Of a stretch of 64,000 nt of DNA, positions 47,343 to 56,058 are shown piece after piece. The stretch lies in assembly GCF_003150835.1 (NCBI RefSeq), contig NZ_CP029479.1:2517501-2581500 (forward strand), given 5' to 3'. Within the stretch, counting starts at the first letter, position 1, and each line of letters begins with the position of its first letter. The position numbers and the translations under genes are program-made. The notes beneath the pieces are model-generated. The model saw only the letters and a program-made list of their open reading frames with translations, had not been told where the DNA came from and searched no databases. The stretch comes from Phenylobacterium parvum (GTDB taxonomy: Bacteria > Pseudomonadota > Alphaproteobacteria > Caulobacterales > Caulobacteraceae).

Positions 47343-49184
47343 TCAGGCCTGGGAGTCGAACTCGGCCACGCGGTGGCCGGGACCCGCCTCCAGGAGCTGC
47401 GGACGGTAGGGCGGGGTCTCCCCCCGGCGCCCCGGCAGGAAGCGGAGCGCGGCGTCCGGGTCCAGCGGGCTGGGCGGCTCGCCGTGAAGGCGAAGGCGCG
47501 GGCGGGTGCGCTCGACCCCGGGGTCGGGGATCAGGGCCGAGGCGATCAGGGTCCGGGTGTAGGGATGGCGGGCGTCCGTGAAGATGCGGTCCGCCGGGGC
47601 CTCCTCCACCACCCGTCCCATGTAGAGCACCATGACCCGGTGGCTGATCTCGCGCACCACGGCCAGGTCATGGCTGATGAACATCATGGCCATGCCGAAC
47701 TCCCTCTGTAGGTCGATCAGCAGGTCGATGATCTGGGCGCGGATCGAGACGTCGAGGGCCGAGACCGCCTCGTCGCAGACCACGACCCGCGGCTTCAGGA
47801 TCATGGCCCGGGCGATGCCGACCCTCTGGTTCTGGCCTCCGGACAGCTCGTGCGGATAGCGGTTGATCAGGTCCCCGGACAGGCCCACCCGGTCCATAAT
47901 GGCCCGCACGGCGGCCTCCCGCGCCCGGCGGTCGAGGTGGGGCTGGAAGACCCCCAGGGGCTCGGCGATGGAATCGCCCACCGGCATGCGGGGGTCCAGG
48001 CTGGCCAGGGGGTCCTGGAAGACGATCTGCAGGTCGCGACGCGCCGCCCGAAGGGCCTCGCGGTCCGCCTCGGGAATGTCGCGCCCCAGGAGGGTGACAG
48101 CGCCGGCGGTTCGGGGGATCAGCCTGAGGACCGCCCGGGACAGGGTCGACTTGCCGCAGCCGCTCTCGCCGACCACGCCCAGGGTCTCGCCCTGCCGGAT
48201 CTCCAGGCTGACCCCGTCCACGGCCCGCAGGTCGGCCCGCCGCCCGAACAGGCCCCGCCGCACCGGGAACCAGACCTTCACGTCCTTCGCCTCCACGGCC
48301 AGGGGCGCGTCCGGGGCGACCGGGACGGGGGCGGGCCGGCCGCCGCGGTCGGCGCGGTCCAGGCGGGGCGCGGCCTCCAGCAGGTTGCGGGCGTAGTCCG
48401 TGCGCGGACGGGCGAAGACCTCGGCCGCCTGTCCCGCCTCCACGTAGGCGCCGTCCTTCATCACGCAGACCCGGTCGGCCAGCCGCGCCACCACGCCCAT
48501 GTCGTGGGTGATCAGCACCAGCCCCGTCCCGCTCTCCCGGGTCAACTCCTCCATCAGGTCGAGGATCTCGGCCTGGACGGTCACGTCGAGGGCGGTGGTG
48601 GGCTCGTCGGCGATCAGCAGGCGGGGCGCGCAGGCCATGGCGCCGGCGATCATCACCCTCTGGCGCATGCCGCCGGACAGCTCGTGCGGATACTGGTCCA
48701 GCCTCCGGGCCGCGTCGGGAATCCGCACCCGCTCCAGCCAGCGCAGGGCCTCGGCCCGGGCGTCCGCCGCCGACAAGCCCCGCCCGCGCCGCAGGGGCTC
48801 GCCCAGCTGGTCGCCGATCTTGAGGTGGGGGGTCAGGGCGGTCAGGGGGTCCTGGAAGATCATCCCCATGCCCGCGCCGCGCACCCGGTTCAGCTCCCGC
48901 TTCGGGGCGCCCAGGATCTCGCGGCCCTCGAAGCGCACCGAGCCGCTCGCCCGGCCGTTGGGCGCCAAAAGGCCCATGACCGCCATGAAGGTCTGGCTCT
49001 TGCCCGAGCCGCTCTCGCCCACCACGCCAAGGGTCTCGCCCGGCAGGACCTGCAGGGACACGCCCCGGACCGCCGGGACGGACCCGTCGCGGGTCTGGAA
49101 GTCGATGCGCAGGTCCTCGATGGCGAGGACGGGGCTCGGGGACGTCAGGGTCACGGGGGGCTCCGCTGGGGTTCGCCTGAACAT
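47343..49184 (-). CDS. Fused double ABC ATPase for peptide transport (YejF/DppDF-like)
   Basis: This 613-aa protein contains two complete ABC ATPase domains. Domain 1 has GESGSGKSQ (Walker A), LSGGMRQR and LLIADEPTTALD. Domain 2 has GESGCGKST, LSGGQNQR and VVVCDEAVSALD. Each ends with the oligopeptide/dipeptide transporter tail. It energises an oligopeptide or nickel/peptide-type importer, but no permease or binding protein gene is adjacent, so its partners lie elsewhere. ATG 49184 is used. A GTG at 49154 also has a ribosome site. Confidence 0.94.
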   Translation of the reverse strand: MFRRTPAEPPVTLTSPSPVLAIEDLRIDFQTRDGSVPAVRGVSLQVLPGETLGVVGESGSGKSQTFMAVMGLLAPNGRASGSVRFEGREILGAPKRELNRVRGAGMGMIFQDPLTALTPHLKIGDQLGEPLRRGRGLSAADARAEALRWLERVRIPDAARRLDQYPHELSGGMRQRVMIAGAMACAPRLLIADEPTTALDVTVQAEILDLMEELTRESGTGLVLITHDMGVVARLADRVCVMKDGAYVEAGQAAEVFARPRTDYARNLLEAAPRLDRADRGGRPAPVPVAPDAPLAVEAKDVKVWFPVRRGLFGRRADLRAVDGVSLEIRQGETLGVVGESGCGKSTLSRAVLRLIPRTAGAVTLLGRDIPEADREALRAARRDLQIVFQDPLASLDPRMPVGDSIAEPLGVFQPHLDRRAREAAVRAIMDRVGLSGDLINRYPHELSGGQNQRVGIARAMILKPRVVVCDEAVSALDVSIRAQIIDLLIDLQREFGMAMMFISHDLAVVREISHRVMVLYMGRVVEEAPADRIFTDARHPYTRTLIASALIPDPGVERTRPRLRLHGEPPSPLDPDAALRFLPGRRGETPPYRPQLLEAGPGHRVAEFDSQA

Positions 49185-49243
49185 AGGGCCGACCTCGCAG
49201 AAGGGAAATCGCCAGAGGACGGCAAGGCCGCTAGACTGGACCC

Positions 49244-49762
49244 GTGACCCCCCTGCTCCGGCCCGCCCTGTTCCTTGACCGCGACGGCGTCCTCAACGAG
49301 GACCGCGGCTACGTGCACCGCTGGGAGGACTTCCGCTGGATCGACGGCGCCCGGGAGGCCGTGGCGACCTTCAACGCCCGCGACTGGTGGGTCTTCGTGG
49401 TCACCAACCAGTCCGGGGTCGGGCGGGGCTACTACGCCGAGGACGATGTCCACGCCCTGCACGCCCGGATGATCGAGGACCTGGCGGCGATGGAGGCCCG
49501 GATCGACGCCTTCTACCACTGCCCGCACCACCCCGAGGCGCTCGAGGACCGTTACCGCCACCCCGACCCGCCGGACCGCAAACCGAACCCCGGCATGCTC
49601 CTGCGGGCGATGGCGGAGTGGCCGGTAGACGCCGCCCGCTCGGTCATGGTCGGGGACAAGCCCATCGACCTGGAGGCCGGCCGGCGGGCGGGGGTGCGCA
49701 GCCTCCTCTTCCCGGGCGGCGACCTTTCCGCCTTCCTCGCCGCCGAGGTCGCCGGGGACTGA
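49244..49762 (+). CDS. HAD-IIIA phosphatase (GmhB-like)
   Basis: This 172-aa HAD phosphatase has the nucleophile motif FLDRDGVLNEDRGYV, TNQSGVGRGYY, the cap-free HCPHHPEALED region and KPNPGMLLRAM with the motif III/IV GDKPIDLEAG. It resembles D-glycero-D-manno-heptose-1,7-bisphosphate phosphatase. However, the usual CxC zinc pair before RKP is replaced by DPPDRKP, so the zinc site looks incomplete and heptose specificity is not assured. It begins at GTG 49244. Confidence 0.88.
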   Translation: MTPLLRPALFLDRDGVLNEDRGYVHRWEDFRWIDGAREAVATFNARDWWVFVVTNQSGVGRGYYAEDDVHALHARMIEDLAAMEARIDAFYHCPHHPEALEDRYRHPDPPDRKPNPGMLLRAMAEWPVDAARSVMVGDKPIDLEAGRRAGVRSLLFPGGDLSAFLAAEVAGD

Positions 49763-49804
49763 CCGCGCATTGACCCGTCCCTTCCGTCGCTGCAAACGGA
49801 AGGC

Positions 49805-50275
49805 ATGAGCGATCCCAATCCCAACCTGCCCAATCCCAACCTGGACGCCGCCGCGGCCATGGCGACCGAGGTCCCGCAGGCCGCCGCCCTCGGTTTCCAG
49901 ATGGTCTCCGCCGCCGACGGCAGGGGCGTCATGCACGTGCCCTGGCGCGAGGACCTGGTGGGCGATCCCGACACCGGCGTGATTGCGTCCGGCGTCGTCA
50001 CTTCCCTGCTCGACCACTGCTGCGGCATGGCCATCACCGCCACCACGGGCGAGCGCCGGCCCACCGCCACCCTGGACCTGCGCATCGACTACATGCGCCC
50101 CGCCGCCGCCCGGGCCGGGGTCACGGTCGAGGCGCACTGCTACCACACGACCCGGTCCATCGCCTTTGTCCGGGCCCACGCCTGGGACGCCGACCCCGCC
50201 GATCCCATCGCCACCGCCCAGGCCGCCTTCATGCTCACACCGACGCCCGCCCCCGCCCCGGGAGGCGCCGCATGA
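49805..50275 (+). CDS. PaaI-type hotdog thioesterase (first of pair)
   Basis: This 156-aa hotdog thioesterase has GVIASGVVTSLLDHCCGMAI with the active-site Asp, PTATLDLRIDYMRPAA and a C-terminal AQAAFMLTP end. Such enzymes act on aryl- or acyl-CoA. The ATG at 49805 is followed by a repeated PNPNLPNPNL start. It overlaps the next hotdog gene by 4 bp (ATGA), so the two may form a heteromer. Confidence 0.9.
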   Translation: MSDPNPNLPNPNLDAAAAMATEVPQAAALGFQMVSAADGRGVMHVPWREDLVGDPDTGVIASGVVTSLLDHCCGMAITATTGERRPTATLDLRIDYMRPAAARAGVTVEAHCYHTTRSIAFVRAHAWDADPADPIATAQAAFMLTPTPAPAPGGAA

Positions 50276-50682
50276 GCCCCGAGGAACAGCTTCAGGCCTT
50301 TCTGGGCCGGGTCCCCTACATCCGCTTCCTGGGCATGCGCGCCGAGCTGGCCGGCGACGAGCTGACCGGCGTCCTGCCCTTCTCGCCCCACCTGATCGGC
50401 AACGCGATGCTGCCGGCCCTGCATGGCGGGGTGATCGGCGCCTTCCTGGAGATGACCGCCCTGGCCCAGCTGGCGGTGACCCAGTCGACCCCCCGGGTCC
50501 ACAAGACCATCGACGTGACCATCGAGTACCTGCGCCCGGGCCGGGCCCTGACCACCTACGCCCGCGCCGACCTGCGCAAGGTTGGCCGCCGCATCGCCAA
50601 CGTCCACGTCGAGGCCTGGCAGGAAGCCCGAAGCCAGCCCGTCGCCGCCCTCCGCGGCCACTTCATGCTGGCGGAGGACTAG
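50272..50682 (+). CDS. PaaI-type hotdog thioesterase (second of pair)
   Basis: This 136-aa hotdog protein has LPALHGGVIGAFLEMTALAQLAV and KTIDVTIEYLRPGRAL. In this copy the acid at the active position is Glu (FLEMTA), where the partner has Asp (LLDHCC). Translation is coupled to the first gene by ATGA overlap. The pair probably arose by tandem duplication and may form a mixed tetramer with distinct catalytic and structural roles. Confidence 0.88.
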   Translation: MSPEEQLQAFLGRVPYIRFLGMRAELAGDELTGVLPFSPHLIGNAMLPALHGGVIGAFLEMTALAQLAVTQSTPRVHKTIDVTIEYLRPGRALTTYARADLRKVGRRIANVHVEAWQEARSQPVAALRGHFMLAED

Positions 50683-50708
50683 GGACCGTTGCAGGGCGTC
50701 CGCGACCA

Positions 50709-50730
50709 GACTAAGTCTAGTGAACTAAGT
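50709..50730. promoter_or_regulatory. Direct-repeat operator candidate of the toxin-antitoxin pair
   Basis: ACTAAGT occurs at 50710-50716 and again at 50724-50730, with GACTAAGTC forming a near-perfect palindrome at the first. The ribosome site GGAGG (50733-50737) follows immediately. Phd/YefM-type antitoxins autorepress by binding paired short palindromes at this place. Binding is inferred. Confidence 0.5.
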
Positions 50731-50744
50731 TTGGAGGTGTCGAC

Positions 50745-50984
50745 GTGAAGACGGTCAATATGCACGAGGCCAAGACCCACCTTTCCCGCCTGGTCGAGGA
50801 AGCGGTCCAGGGCGAGGGCTTCGTCATCGCCCGGGCTGGAAAGCCTCTTGTGAAGGTGACTGCGGTCGACGCGCCCGCCGGTCCGGCGTCGCGGATCGGC
50901 TTCCTTCCCGGCCTGCGCTTTCCGGAAGACTTCGACGAACTTGGCCGGGAAGAGATCACTGGTCTCTTCGAGGGTGACCTTTGA
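50745..50984 (+). CDS. Type II antitoxin, Phd/YefM family
   Basis: This 79-aa antitoxin starts at GTG 50745 after GGAGG. The N-terminal DNA-binding region MKTVNMHEAKTHLSRLVEEAVQG matches the Phd/YefM fold, and a C-terminal acidic tail (FPEDFDELGREEITGLFEGDL) is the usual toxin-neutralising segment. It directly precedes the PIN-domain toxin with a 4-bp overlap. Base composition is slightly lower in GC than the neighbours, as often seen for mobile toxin-antitoxin cassettes. Confidence 0.9.
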   Translation: MKTVNMHEAKTHLSRLVEEAVQGEGFVIARAGKPLVKVTAVDAPAGPASRIGFLPGLRFPEDFDELGREEITGLFEGDL

Positions 50985-51367
50985 ACCTCCTCCTCGACAC
51001 CCACGTCCTCCTGAGGGCGGCGAGGGGTGGCGATTTGAGCGCCGGGCTACGGAAACTTCTCGAGGATCAGTCGAACCGGCTGGTCTTCAGCGCGGCGAGC
51101 ATTTGGGAGATCGCGATCAAATCAGGCCTCGGAAGGCCGGACTTCGATGTGCCGCCCGGCGTCTTCCGACGGGGGCTCCTGGAGGCGGGCTACGAGGAGC
51201 TACCGGTCACGGGCGAGCACGCCGCCGCCATTCAAGGGCTTCCGGCCCTGCACAGGGACCCGTTTGACCGGATCCTCGTCGCCCAGGCCATGGTGGAGAG
51301 CCTGATCCTGGTGACGGCGGACAGGACGATCCTGACCTATCCTGGCCCCATCCTGGCGGCGCCCTGA
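50981..51367 (+). CDS. Type II toxin, PIN domain (VapC-like)
   Basis: This 128-aa PIN-domain RNase has the acidic set for Mg2+: Asp6 in NLLLDTHVLLRA, Glu in ASIWEIAIKSGLG, and Asp in RDPFDRILVAQAM and TADRTIL. It starts at TTG 50981 overlapping the antitoxin stop (TTGA), which couples translation. VapC toxins cleave tRNA or rRNA, and targets cannot be predicted here. Confidence 0.92.
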   Translation: MNLLLDTHVLLRAARGGDLSAGLRKLLEDQSNRLVFSAASIWEIAIKSGLGRPDFDVPPGVFRRGLLEAGYEELPVTGEHAAAIQGLPALHRDPFDRILVAQAMVESLILVTADRTILTYPGPILAAP

Positions 51368-51389
51368 AGCGAGACCTCAGCGCTCGCCT

Positions 51390-52400
51390 TCAACCGGCCT
51401 TCGCCGCCAGGGCCTTCTGCTCGGCCTGGACCTGGTCGAGGCTGGCCTTGGCCTTGGCCTCCGCGGCGGGGTCCTTGCGGTTGCGGGCCTCGATGAGGGC
51501 GGCGGTCGCCTCCATCTCCCGCACCGGCAGGAGGTGGCTGTCGTCGGCGGGCTTGAAGGGGCCGGTCTGGATCGCGCGCATGACCTCCCGCTGCCGCTTC
51601 GCCTCGTCGGTGTCGCCGACCCCGTAGGAGAGGACGAAGTCGCGGATCCTGGCCTTCAGGGCCGGGTCCAGGTCCTTGCGCCAGACCATCGGGTCCTCGG
51701 GCAGGGTGGGCGAGCGCCAGACCACCTCGATGTCGGCCACCGCCTTCTGCGCCGCCGGGGTCTTCTGGTCGGCCAGGCGGGCGATGGACTGGGAGTTGTT
51801 GGTGGCCGCATCCAGCTGGCCCATGGACACGGCGAAGAGGTTGGCCTCGTGGTTGGCGCTGCGCACGGTCTTGAAGCAGGTCTCGGGGCGGATGTTGCGC
51901 GGCCCGAACAGCCAGGTCATGGGCGCCAGGGTTCCCGAGGTCGACTTGGCGTCGCCCATGGCGAAGTCCAGGGTCCGGTCGCAGGCCAGGATGCGGTCCA
52001 GGGTCAGGCCCGAGCCCTTCTTCACGACGATCAGGGCCTGGTAGCCGTCCGGCCCGTCGGGCTTGGTGGTGCGGGCGAAGACCTCGCCGCCGGACCGGCG
52101 CACGGCCTCCAGCCCCGACTGGTTGGTGAACCAGCCCACATCCGTCTGCTTGAAGCGCATGGCCTCGATCAGGGCGATGTAGTTGGTCCCGTAGTAGGGC
52201 TCGATCTTCAGCCCCGTGGCCTTCTCCATGTCGGCCAGGAAGGGCGTCCAGGCCCCCTGGGCGGCCTGGATGTTCTCTGTGGACATGATGGAGAAGCGCA
52301 CCGTCCCCGGCGGCGGCCCGGCGGGCGCCTTGGGCTGGCAGGCGGCGAGGGCCAGGCCCAGGCCGGCGGCGAGGAGGAGGGAGAGGCGGACAGGGGTCAT
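51390..52400 (-). CDS. PhnD-like phosphate/phosphonate substrate-binding lipoprotein
   Basis: This 336-aa periplasmic binding lipoprotein has signal [14 protein letters not shown] with the lipobox Cys. The PhnD-type domain includes [52 protein letters not shown], and [16 protein letters not shown]. The ligand may be a phosphonate, phosphite or an unrelated anion. No PhnC/PhnE transporter genes are adjacent, so it is an orphan here. A longer ORF to 52511 lacks support because the signal starts at 52400. Confidence 0.92.
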   Translation of the reverse strand: MTPVRLSLLLAAGLGLALAACQPKAPAGPPPGTVRFSIMSTENIQAAQGAWTPFLADMEKATGLKIEPYYGTNYIALIEAMRFKQTDVGWFTNQSGLEAVRRSGGEVFARTTKPDGPDGYQALIVVKKGSGLTLDRILACDRTLDFAMGDAKSTSGTLAPMTWLFGPRNIRPETCFKTVRSANHEANLFAVSMGQLDAATNNSQSIARLADQKTPAAQKAVADIEVVWRSPTLPEDPMVWRKDLDPALKARIRDFVLSYGVGDTDEAKRQREVMRAIQTGPFKPADDSHLLPVREMEATAALIEARNRKDPAAEAKAKASLDQVQAEQKALAAKAG

Positions 52401-52530
52401 GGAGGCGCTCCGGGCCGGGGGTGGACGCCCGGCGTGTGTCCCGACTTCATGACGGTTTCGGCGGGGTCCGCAAGAGACCCCGGCGCCGTGCGGGCTTGAG
52501 GCGGCCGCCAAGGAAGGCTAACGCCCCCTC

Positions 52531-54225
52531 ATGCCCGCCCACACCGACCTTTCCCGGCTCGTCCTTCCCGCCCGCGAGGCCCGCTCCTGGCCCTTCGAGC
52601 AGGCCCGCCTCCTGCTGGACAGGATCCTCCGCCTGCGCCTCGACGACGCCGGCCGCGACCTCGCCGCCGCCCTGTTCGCCCAGGGCCGCCCGGACGAGGC
52701 CGTCGCCGCCCTGCCCGTCCTGCGCGAGCCCGTCATCTTCCAGTGCGGCTACGGCGCCTCGGGACTGCCGCACATGGGCACCTTCGGCGAGGCCGCCCGG
52801 CCGACCATGGTGCGCACCGCCTTCCGCGCCTTGACGGGCGAGGCCATCCCCACCCGCTTGATCGTCTTCTCCGACGACATGGACGGCTTCCGGAAGATCC
52901 CCGACAACGTCCCGAACCGCGAGGCGCTGGAGCTGGACCGGGACAAGCCGGTGACCAGCGTCCGCGACCCCTTCGGCCTCTACGAGAGCTTCGGCGCCCA
53001 CAACAACGCCCGCCTGCGCGCCTTCCTCGACGGCTTCGGCTTCGACTACGACTTCAAGTCCTCCACCGAGACCTACCGGTCCGGAGAGCTGGACGCCGTG
53101 CTCCTGCGGGTGCTGGAGCGCTTCGACGCCATCCAGGGGGTCATGCTGCCCACCCTGGGCGAGGAGCGGCGGGCCACCTATTCGCCCTTCCTGCCCATCA
53201 GCCCCACGACCGGCCGGGTCCTGCAGGTCCCCACCCTGGAGCGCAATGTCGAGGCCGGGACCATCGTCTTCCGCGACGAGGACGGGACCCTGACCGAGAC
53301 CCCGGTGACCGGCGGCCGCGTCAAGCTGCAGTGGCGGCCGGACTGGGCGGCCCGCTGGGTGGCCCTGGGTGTGGACTACGAGATGTCCGGCAAGGACCTG
53401 GTGGACTCCGTGCGGGTGTCCAACAAGGTGGCGAGGATCCTCGGCGGCGAGCCTCCCGAGGCCTTCCACTACGAGCTCTTCATGGACGAGAACAACCAGA
53501 AGATCTCCAAGTCCAAGGGCAATGGCCTGACCATGGAGGAGTGGCTGCGCTACGGCGCGCCCGAGAGCCTCGCCTACTACATGTACCAGTCGCCCAAGTC
53601 GGCCAAGCGGCTCTATTTCGACGTCATCCCCAAGGCGACGGACGAGTACCTGCAGCAGCTGGACGCCTACAACCGGGTCGGCGCCGGGGCCAATGCGCCG
53701 GCCATCGACAACCCCGCCTGGCACGTCCACACCGGCGCGCCGCCGGCGGTGGGCTCGCCCCTGTCCTTCTCCCTGCTCCTGAACCTGGTGTCGGCCGCCG
53801 ACGCCTCGACCAAGGAGATCCTGTGGGGCTTCATCGCCCGCTACATGCCGGGCGCCGACGCCGCCAGCCAGCCCCTGCTGGACCGGCTGGCCGACTACGC
53901 GATCCACTACTACGAGGACTTCGTGAAGCCCTCGAAGCGGTTCCGCGCTCCGGACGAACGGGAGCGGGCCGCCATGGCCGACCTCGCCGCCCGGCTGCGG
54001 GCCCTGCCCGCCGGCTGCCAGGACGCCGAGCTCATCCAGGCCGAGGTCTATGAGGCCGGCAAGGCGGCGGGCTTCGAGCCGCTTCGTCTCTGGTTCGGCG
54101 CCCTCTACGAGGTGCTGCTGGGCCAGAGCCAGGGCCCGCGCTTCGGCTCCTTCGCGGCCATCTTCGGCCTCGACCGGACGGTGGGACTGATCGAGCGCGC
54201 CCTGGCCGGCGAGCTCGCCTCCTGA
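52531..54225 (+). CDS. lysK: Lysyl-tRNA synthetase, class I
   Basis: This 564-aa class I LysRS charges tRNA-Lys. The HIGH motif appears as GLPHMGTFGE, and the KMSKS motif as KISKSKGNGLTMEEW. An ordinary bacterial class II LysRS has different motifs. Class I LysRS is typical of alphaproteobacteria and archaea. The insert between the motifs carries SSTETYRSGELD. The helical C-domain contains LLLNLVSAADASTKEILWGF and a long anticodon-binding bundle. It starts at ATG 52531. Confidence 0.96.
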   Translation: MPAHTDLSRLVLPAREARSWPFEQARLLLDRILRLRLDDAGRDLAAALFAQGRPDEAVAALPVLREPVIFQCGYGASGLPHMGTFGEAARPTMVRTAFRALTGEAIPTRLIVFSDDMDGFRKIPDNVPNREALELDRDKPVTSVRDPFGLYESFGAHNNARLRAFLDGFGFDYDFKSSTETYRSGELDAVLLRVLERFDAIQGVMLPTLGEERRATYSPFLPISPTTGRVLQVPTLERNVEAGTIVFRDEDGTLTETPVTGGRVKLQWRPDWAARWVALGVDYEMSGKDLVDSVRVSNKVARILGGEPPEAFHYELFMDENNQKISKSKGNGLTMEEWLRYGAPESLAYYMYQSPKSAKRLYFDVIPKATDEYLQQLDAYNRVGAGANAPAIDNPAWHVHTGAPPAVGSPLSFSLLLNLVSAADASTKEILWGFIARYMPGADAASQPLLDRLADYAIHYYEDFVKPSKRFRAPDERERAAMADLAARLRALPAGCQDAELIQAEVYEAGKAAGFEPLRLWFGALYEVLLGQSQGPRFGSFAAIFGLDRTVGLIERALAGELAS

Positions 54226-54232
54226 CGAAGGC

Positions 54233-55975
54233 TCAGGGCTTGCGCGCCACGCCCTCGCGGCGGGGATCGGCGCCGCCGGACAGGCCCTGGGGCGTCACCA
54301 TCACCCCGTGCAGGCCCGAGCCCTCGGCGCCGCCGGAGCCCACCAGGACCACGCCCCGGGCCGCCAGGCCCTCGACCACGCCGGGGGCGAACTTGGCCGG
54401 CTCCGAGAGGTAGGGCGCGCCCCGGGAGATCAGGTTGGGCAGGGCCACGGCCTCCTGCATGGACAGCTTCCAGTCCAGCACACCCACCAGGGCCTTGAGG
54501 TTGTAGGCCAGGATGGAGTTGCCCCCCGGCGAGCCGACGGCGGCGTAGAAGCGGCCCTTGCGGTCCAGCACCACGGCCGGGGCCATGGAGGAGCGCGGCC
54601 GCTTGCCGGGCGCCACGGCGTTGGCGGCGGCAACCCCGTCCTTTTCGGTGGGCGAGAAGGAGAAGTCGGTCAGCTGGTTGTTCAGGAAGAAGCCGTGGAC
54701 CATCCGGCCCGAGCCAAACAGGCTCTCCACCGTGGTGGTCATGGACACGACATTGCCGTCGCCGTCGACGATGACGAAGTGGGTGGTGCCGCCCGGCTCC
54801 TGGGTGGCGTCCGGCGCCCGGGCGCCCGCGCCCTTGGGCTTGCCGGGAGGCGGCGGCGCGCCGGCGACCTGGGGCGGGATCAGGGCCGCCCGGGCCTTGA
54901 GGTAGGCGGGGTCCAGCAGGCCCTTCACCGGCACGTCCACGAAATCAGGGTCGCCGAAATAGCGGTCGCGGTCGGCGTACATCAGCCGGCTGGCCTGGGA
55001 GAAGAGGTACCAGCCCTGCACCGTGTCCGGGCCATGGGCGGCGATGTCGGTATTGGCGAGGATGCCCAGGCCCATCAGCACGGCCGGCCCGCCCGAGGGC
55101 GCCGGCGGTACGCAGACCACATAGACGCGATAGGGCCGGCACACCGCCTCCGAGACCTTGGGCTTGTAGGCCTTAAGGTCGGCGAGGGTCAGGGTCCCGG
55201 GCAGGGGCCCCTCGGTGGTGCGGCGGACGATGGCCTCGGCGATCTCGCCTTCCAGCAGGGCGGCGGGCCCCTCGGCGGCGATCTTGCGCAGGGTGGCGGC
55301 GTAGGCCGGGTTCCTGAGGATGTCGCCGGCCTGGATCAGCTGGCCGTCCGGCTTTGTGAAATAGGCGACGGCGTCGGGCTGGCGGGCCTGGGGCGCACGG
55401 GAGGCGGCCAGGGCGGCCAGGCGCGGGGTGACGGCGAAGCCCTGGTCGGCCAGGGCCTCGGCCTCGGTGAACAGGTCCTTCCAGGCCAGGCGCCCGTGGG
55501 CCTTCTGGGCCATGTGCAGCATGGCCACGGCGCCAGGCACGCCGGTGGAGCGGCCGCTGGTCACGGCGGCGACGAAGGACAGGGGCTTGCCGTCGGGGCC
55601 CAGGAACATGTCGGGCGAGGCGCCCGCCGGCGCCGTCTCGCGGCCATTGTAGGCGGTCACCTTGCGGGTCTTCGCATCGTAATAGGTGATGAAGGCGCCG
55701 CCGCCGATGCCCGAGCTCTGCGGCTCCACCAGGCCCAGGGCGGCCTGCACGGCCACCGCCGCGTCCACCGCCGAGCCGCCCCGGCGCAACACCGAGACGC
55801 CCGCCTCCACCGCCAGGGGATGGGCGGCGGCGACCATGCCGGTCTCCTTCGCCTTTGCCGCCGGGGCGGCCGCCGGAGCCTTCGCCTCCCGCGCCAGGAC
55901 CGGCGACGCCGGCAGGACAAGGGCCAGGACGGCGGCGGACAGGAGGGCGGACTTCAGCAGGGGGAAGGGGCGCAT
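54233..55975 (-). CDS. ggt: Gamma-glutamyltransferase
   Basis: This 580-aa Ntn-hydrolase is exported (signal peptide MRPFPLLKSALLSAAVLALV, cleavage near VLA) and degrades glutathione and other gamma-glutamyl compounds. The autoprocessing site is GGTTHFVIVDGDGNVVSMT with the nucleophile Thr397, splitting large and small subunits. GSGRMVHGFFLNNQLTDF and SMAPAVVLD are conserved. It is convergent with lysK, separated by only 7 bp. Confidence 0.96.
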   Translation of the reverse strand: MRPFPLLKSALLSAAVLALVLPASPVLAREAKAPAAAPAAKAKETGMVAAAHPLAVEAGVSVLRRGGSAVDAAVAVQAALGLVEPQSSGIGGGAFITYYDAKTRKVTAYNGRETAPAGASPDMFLGPDGKPLSFVAAVTSGRSTGVPGAVAMLHMAQKAHGRLAWKDLFTEAEALADQGFAVTPRLAALAASRAPQARQPDAVAYFTKPDGQLIQAGDILRNPAYAATLRKIAAEGPAALLEGEIAEAIVRRTTEGPLPGTLTLADLKAYKPKVSEAVCRPYRVYVVCVPPAPSGGPAVLMGLGILANTDIAAHGPDTVQGWYLFSQASRLMYADRDRYFGDPDFVDVPVKGLLDPAYLKARAALIPPQVAGAPPPPGKPKGAGARAPDATQEPGGTTHFVIVDGDGNVVSMTTTVESLFGSGRMVHGFFLNNQLTDFSFSPTEKDGVAAANAVAPGKRPRSSMAPAVVLDRKGRFYAAVGSPGGNSILAYNLKALVGVLDWKLSMQEAVALPNLISRGAPYLSEPAKFAPGVVEGLAARGVVLVGSGGAEGSGLHGVMVTPQGLSGGADPRREGVARKP

Positions 55976-56058
55976 GGGGGCCTCACGACGCAGGAACCGC
56001 CTGACCTATAGACCCGCCCGCGTGGACAAGGAACGCCATCCGGTGTTCTAGGGGCCCC

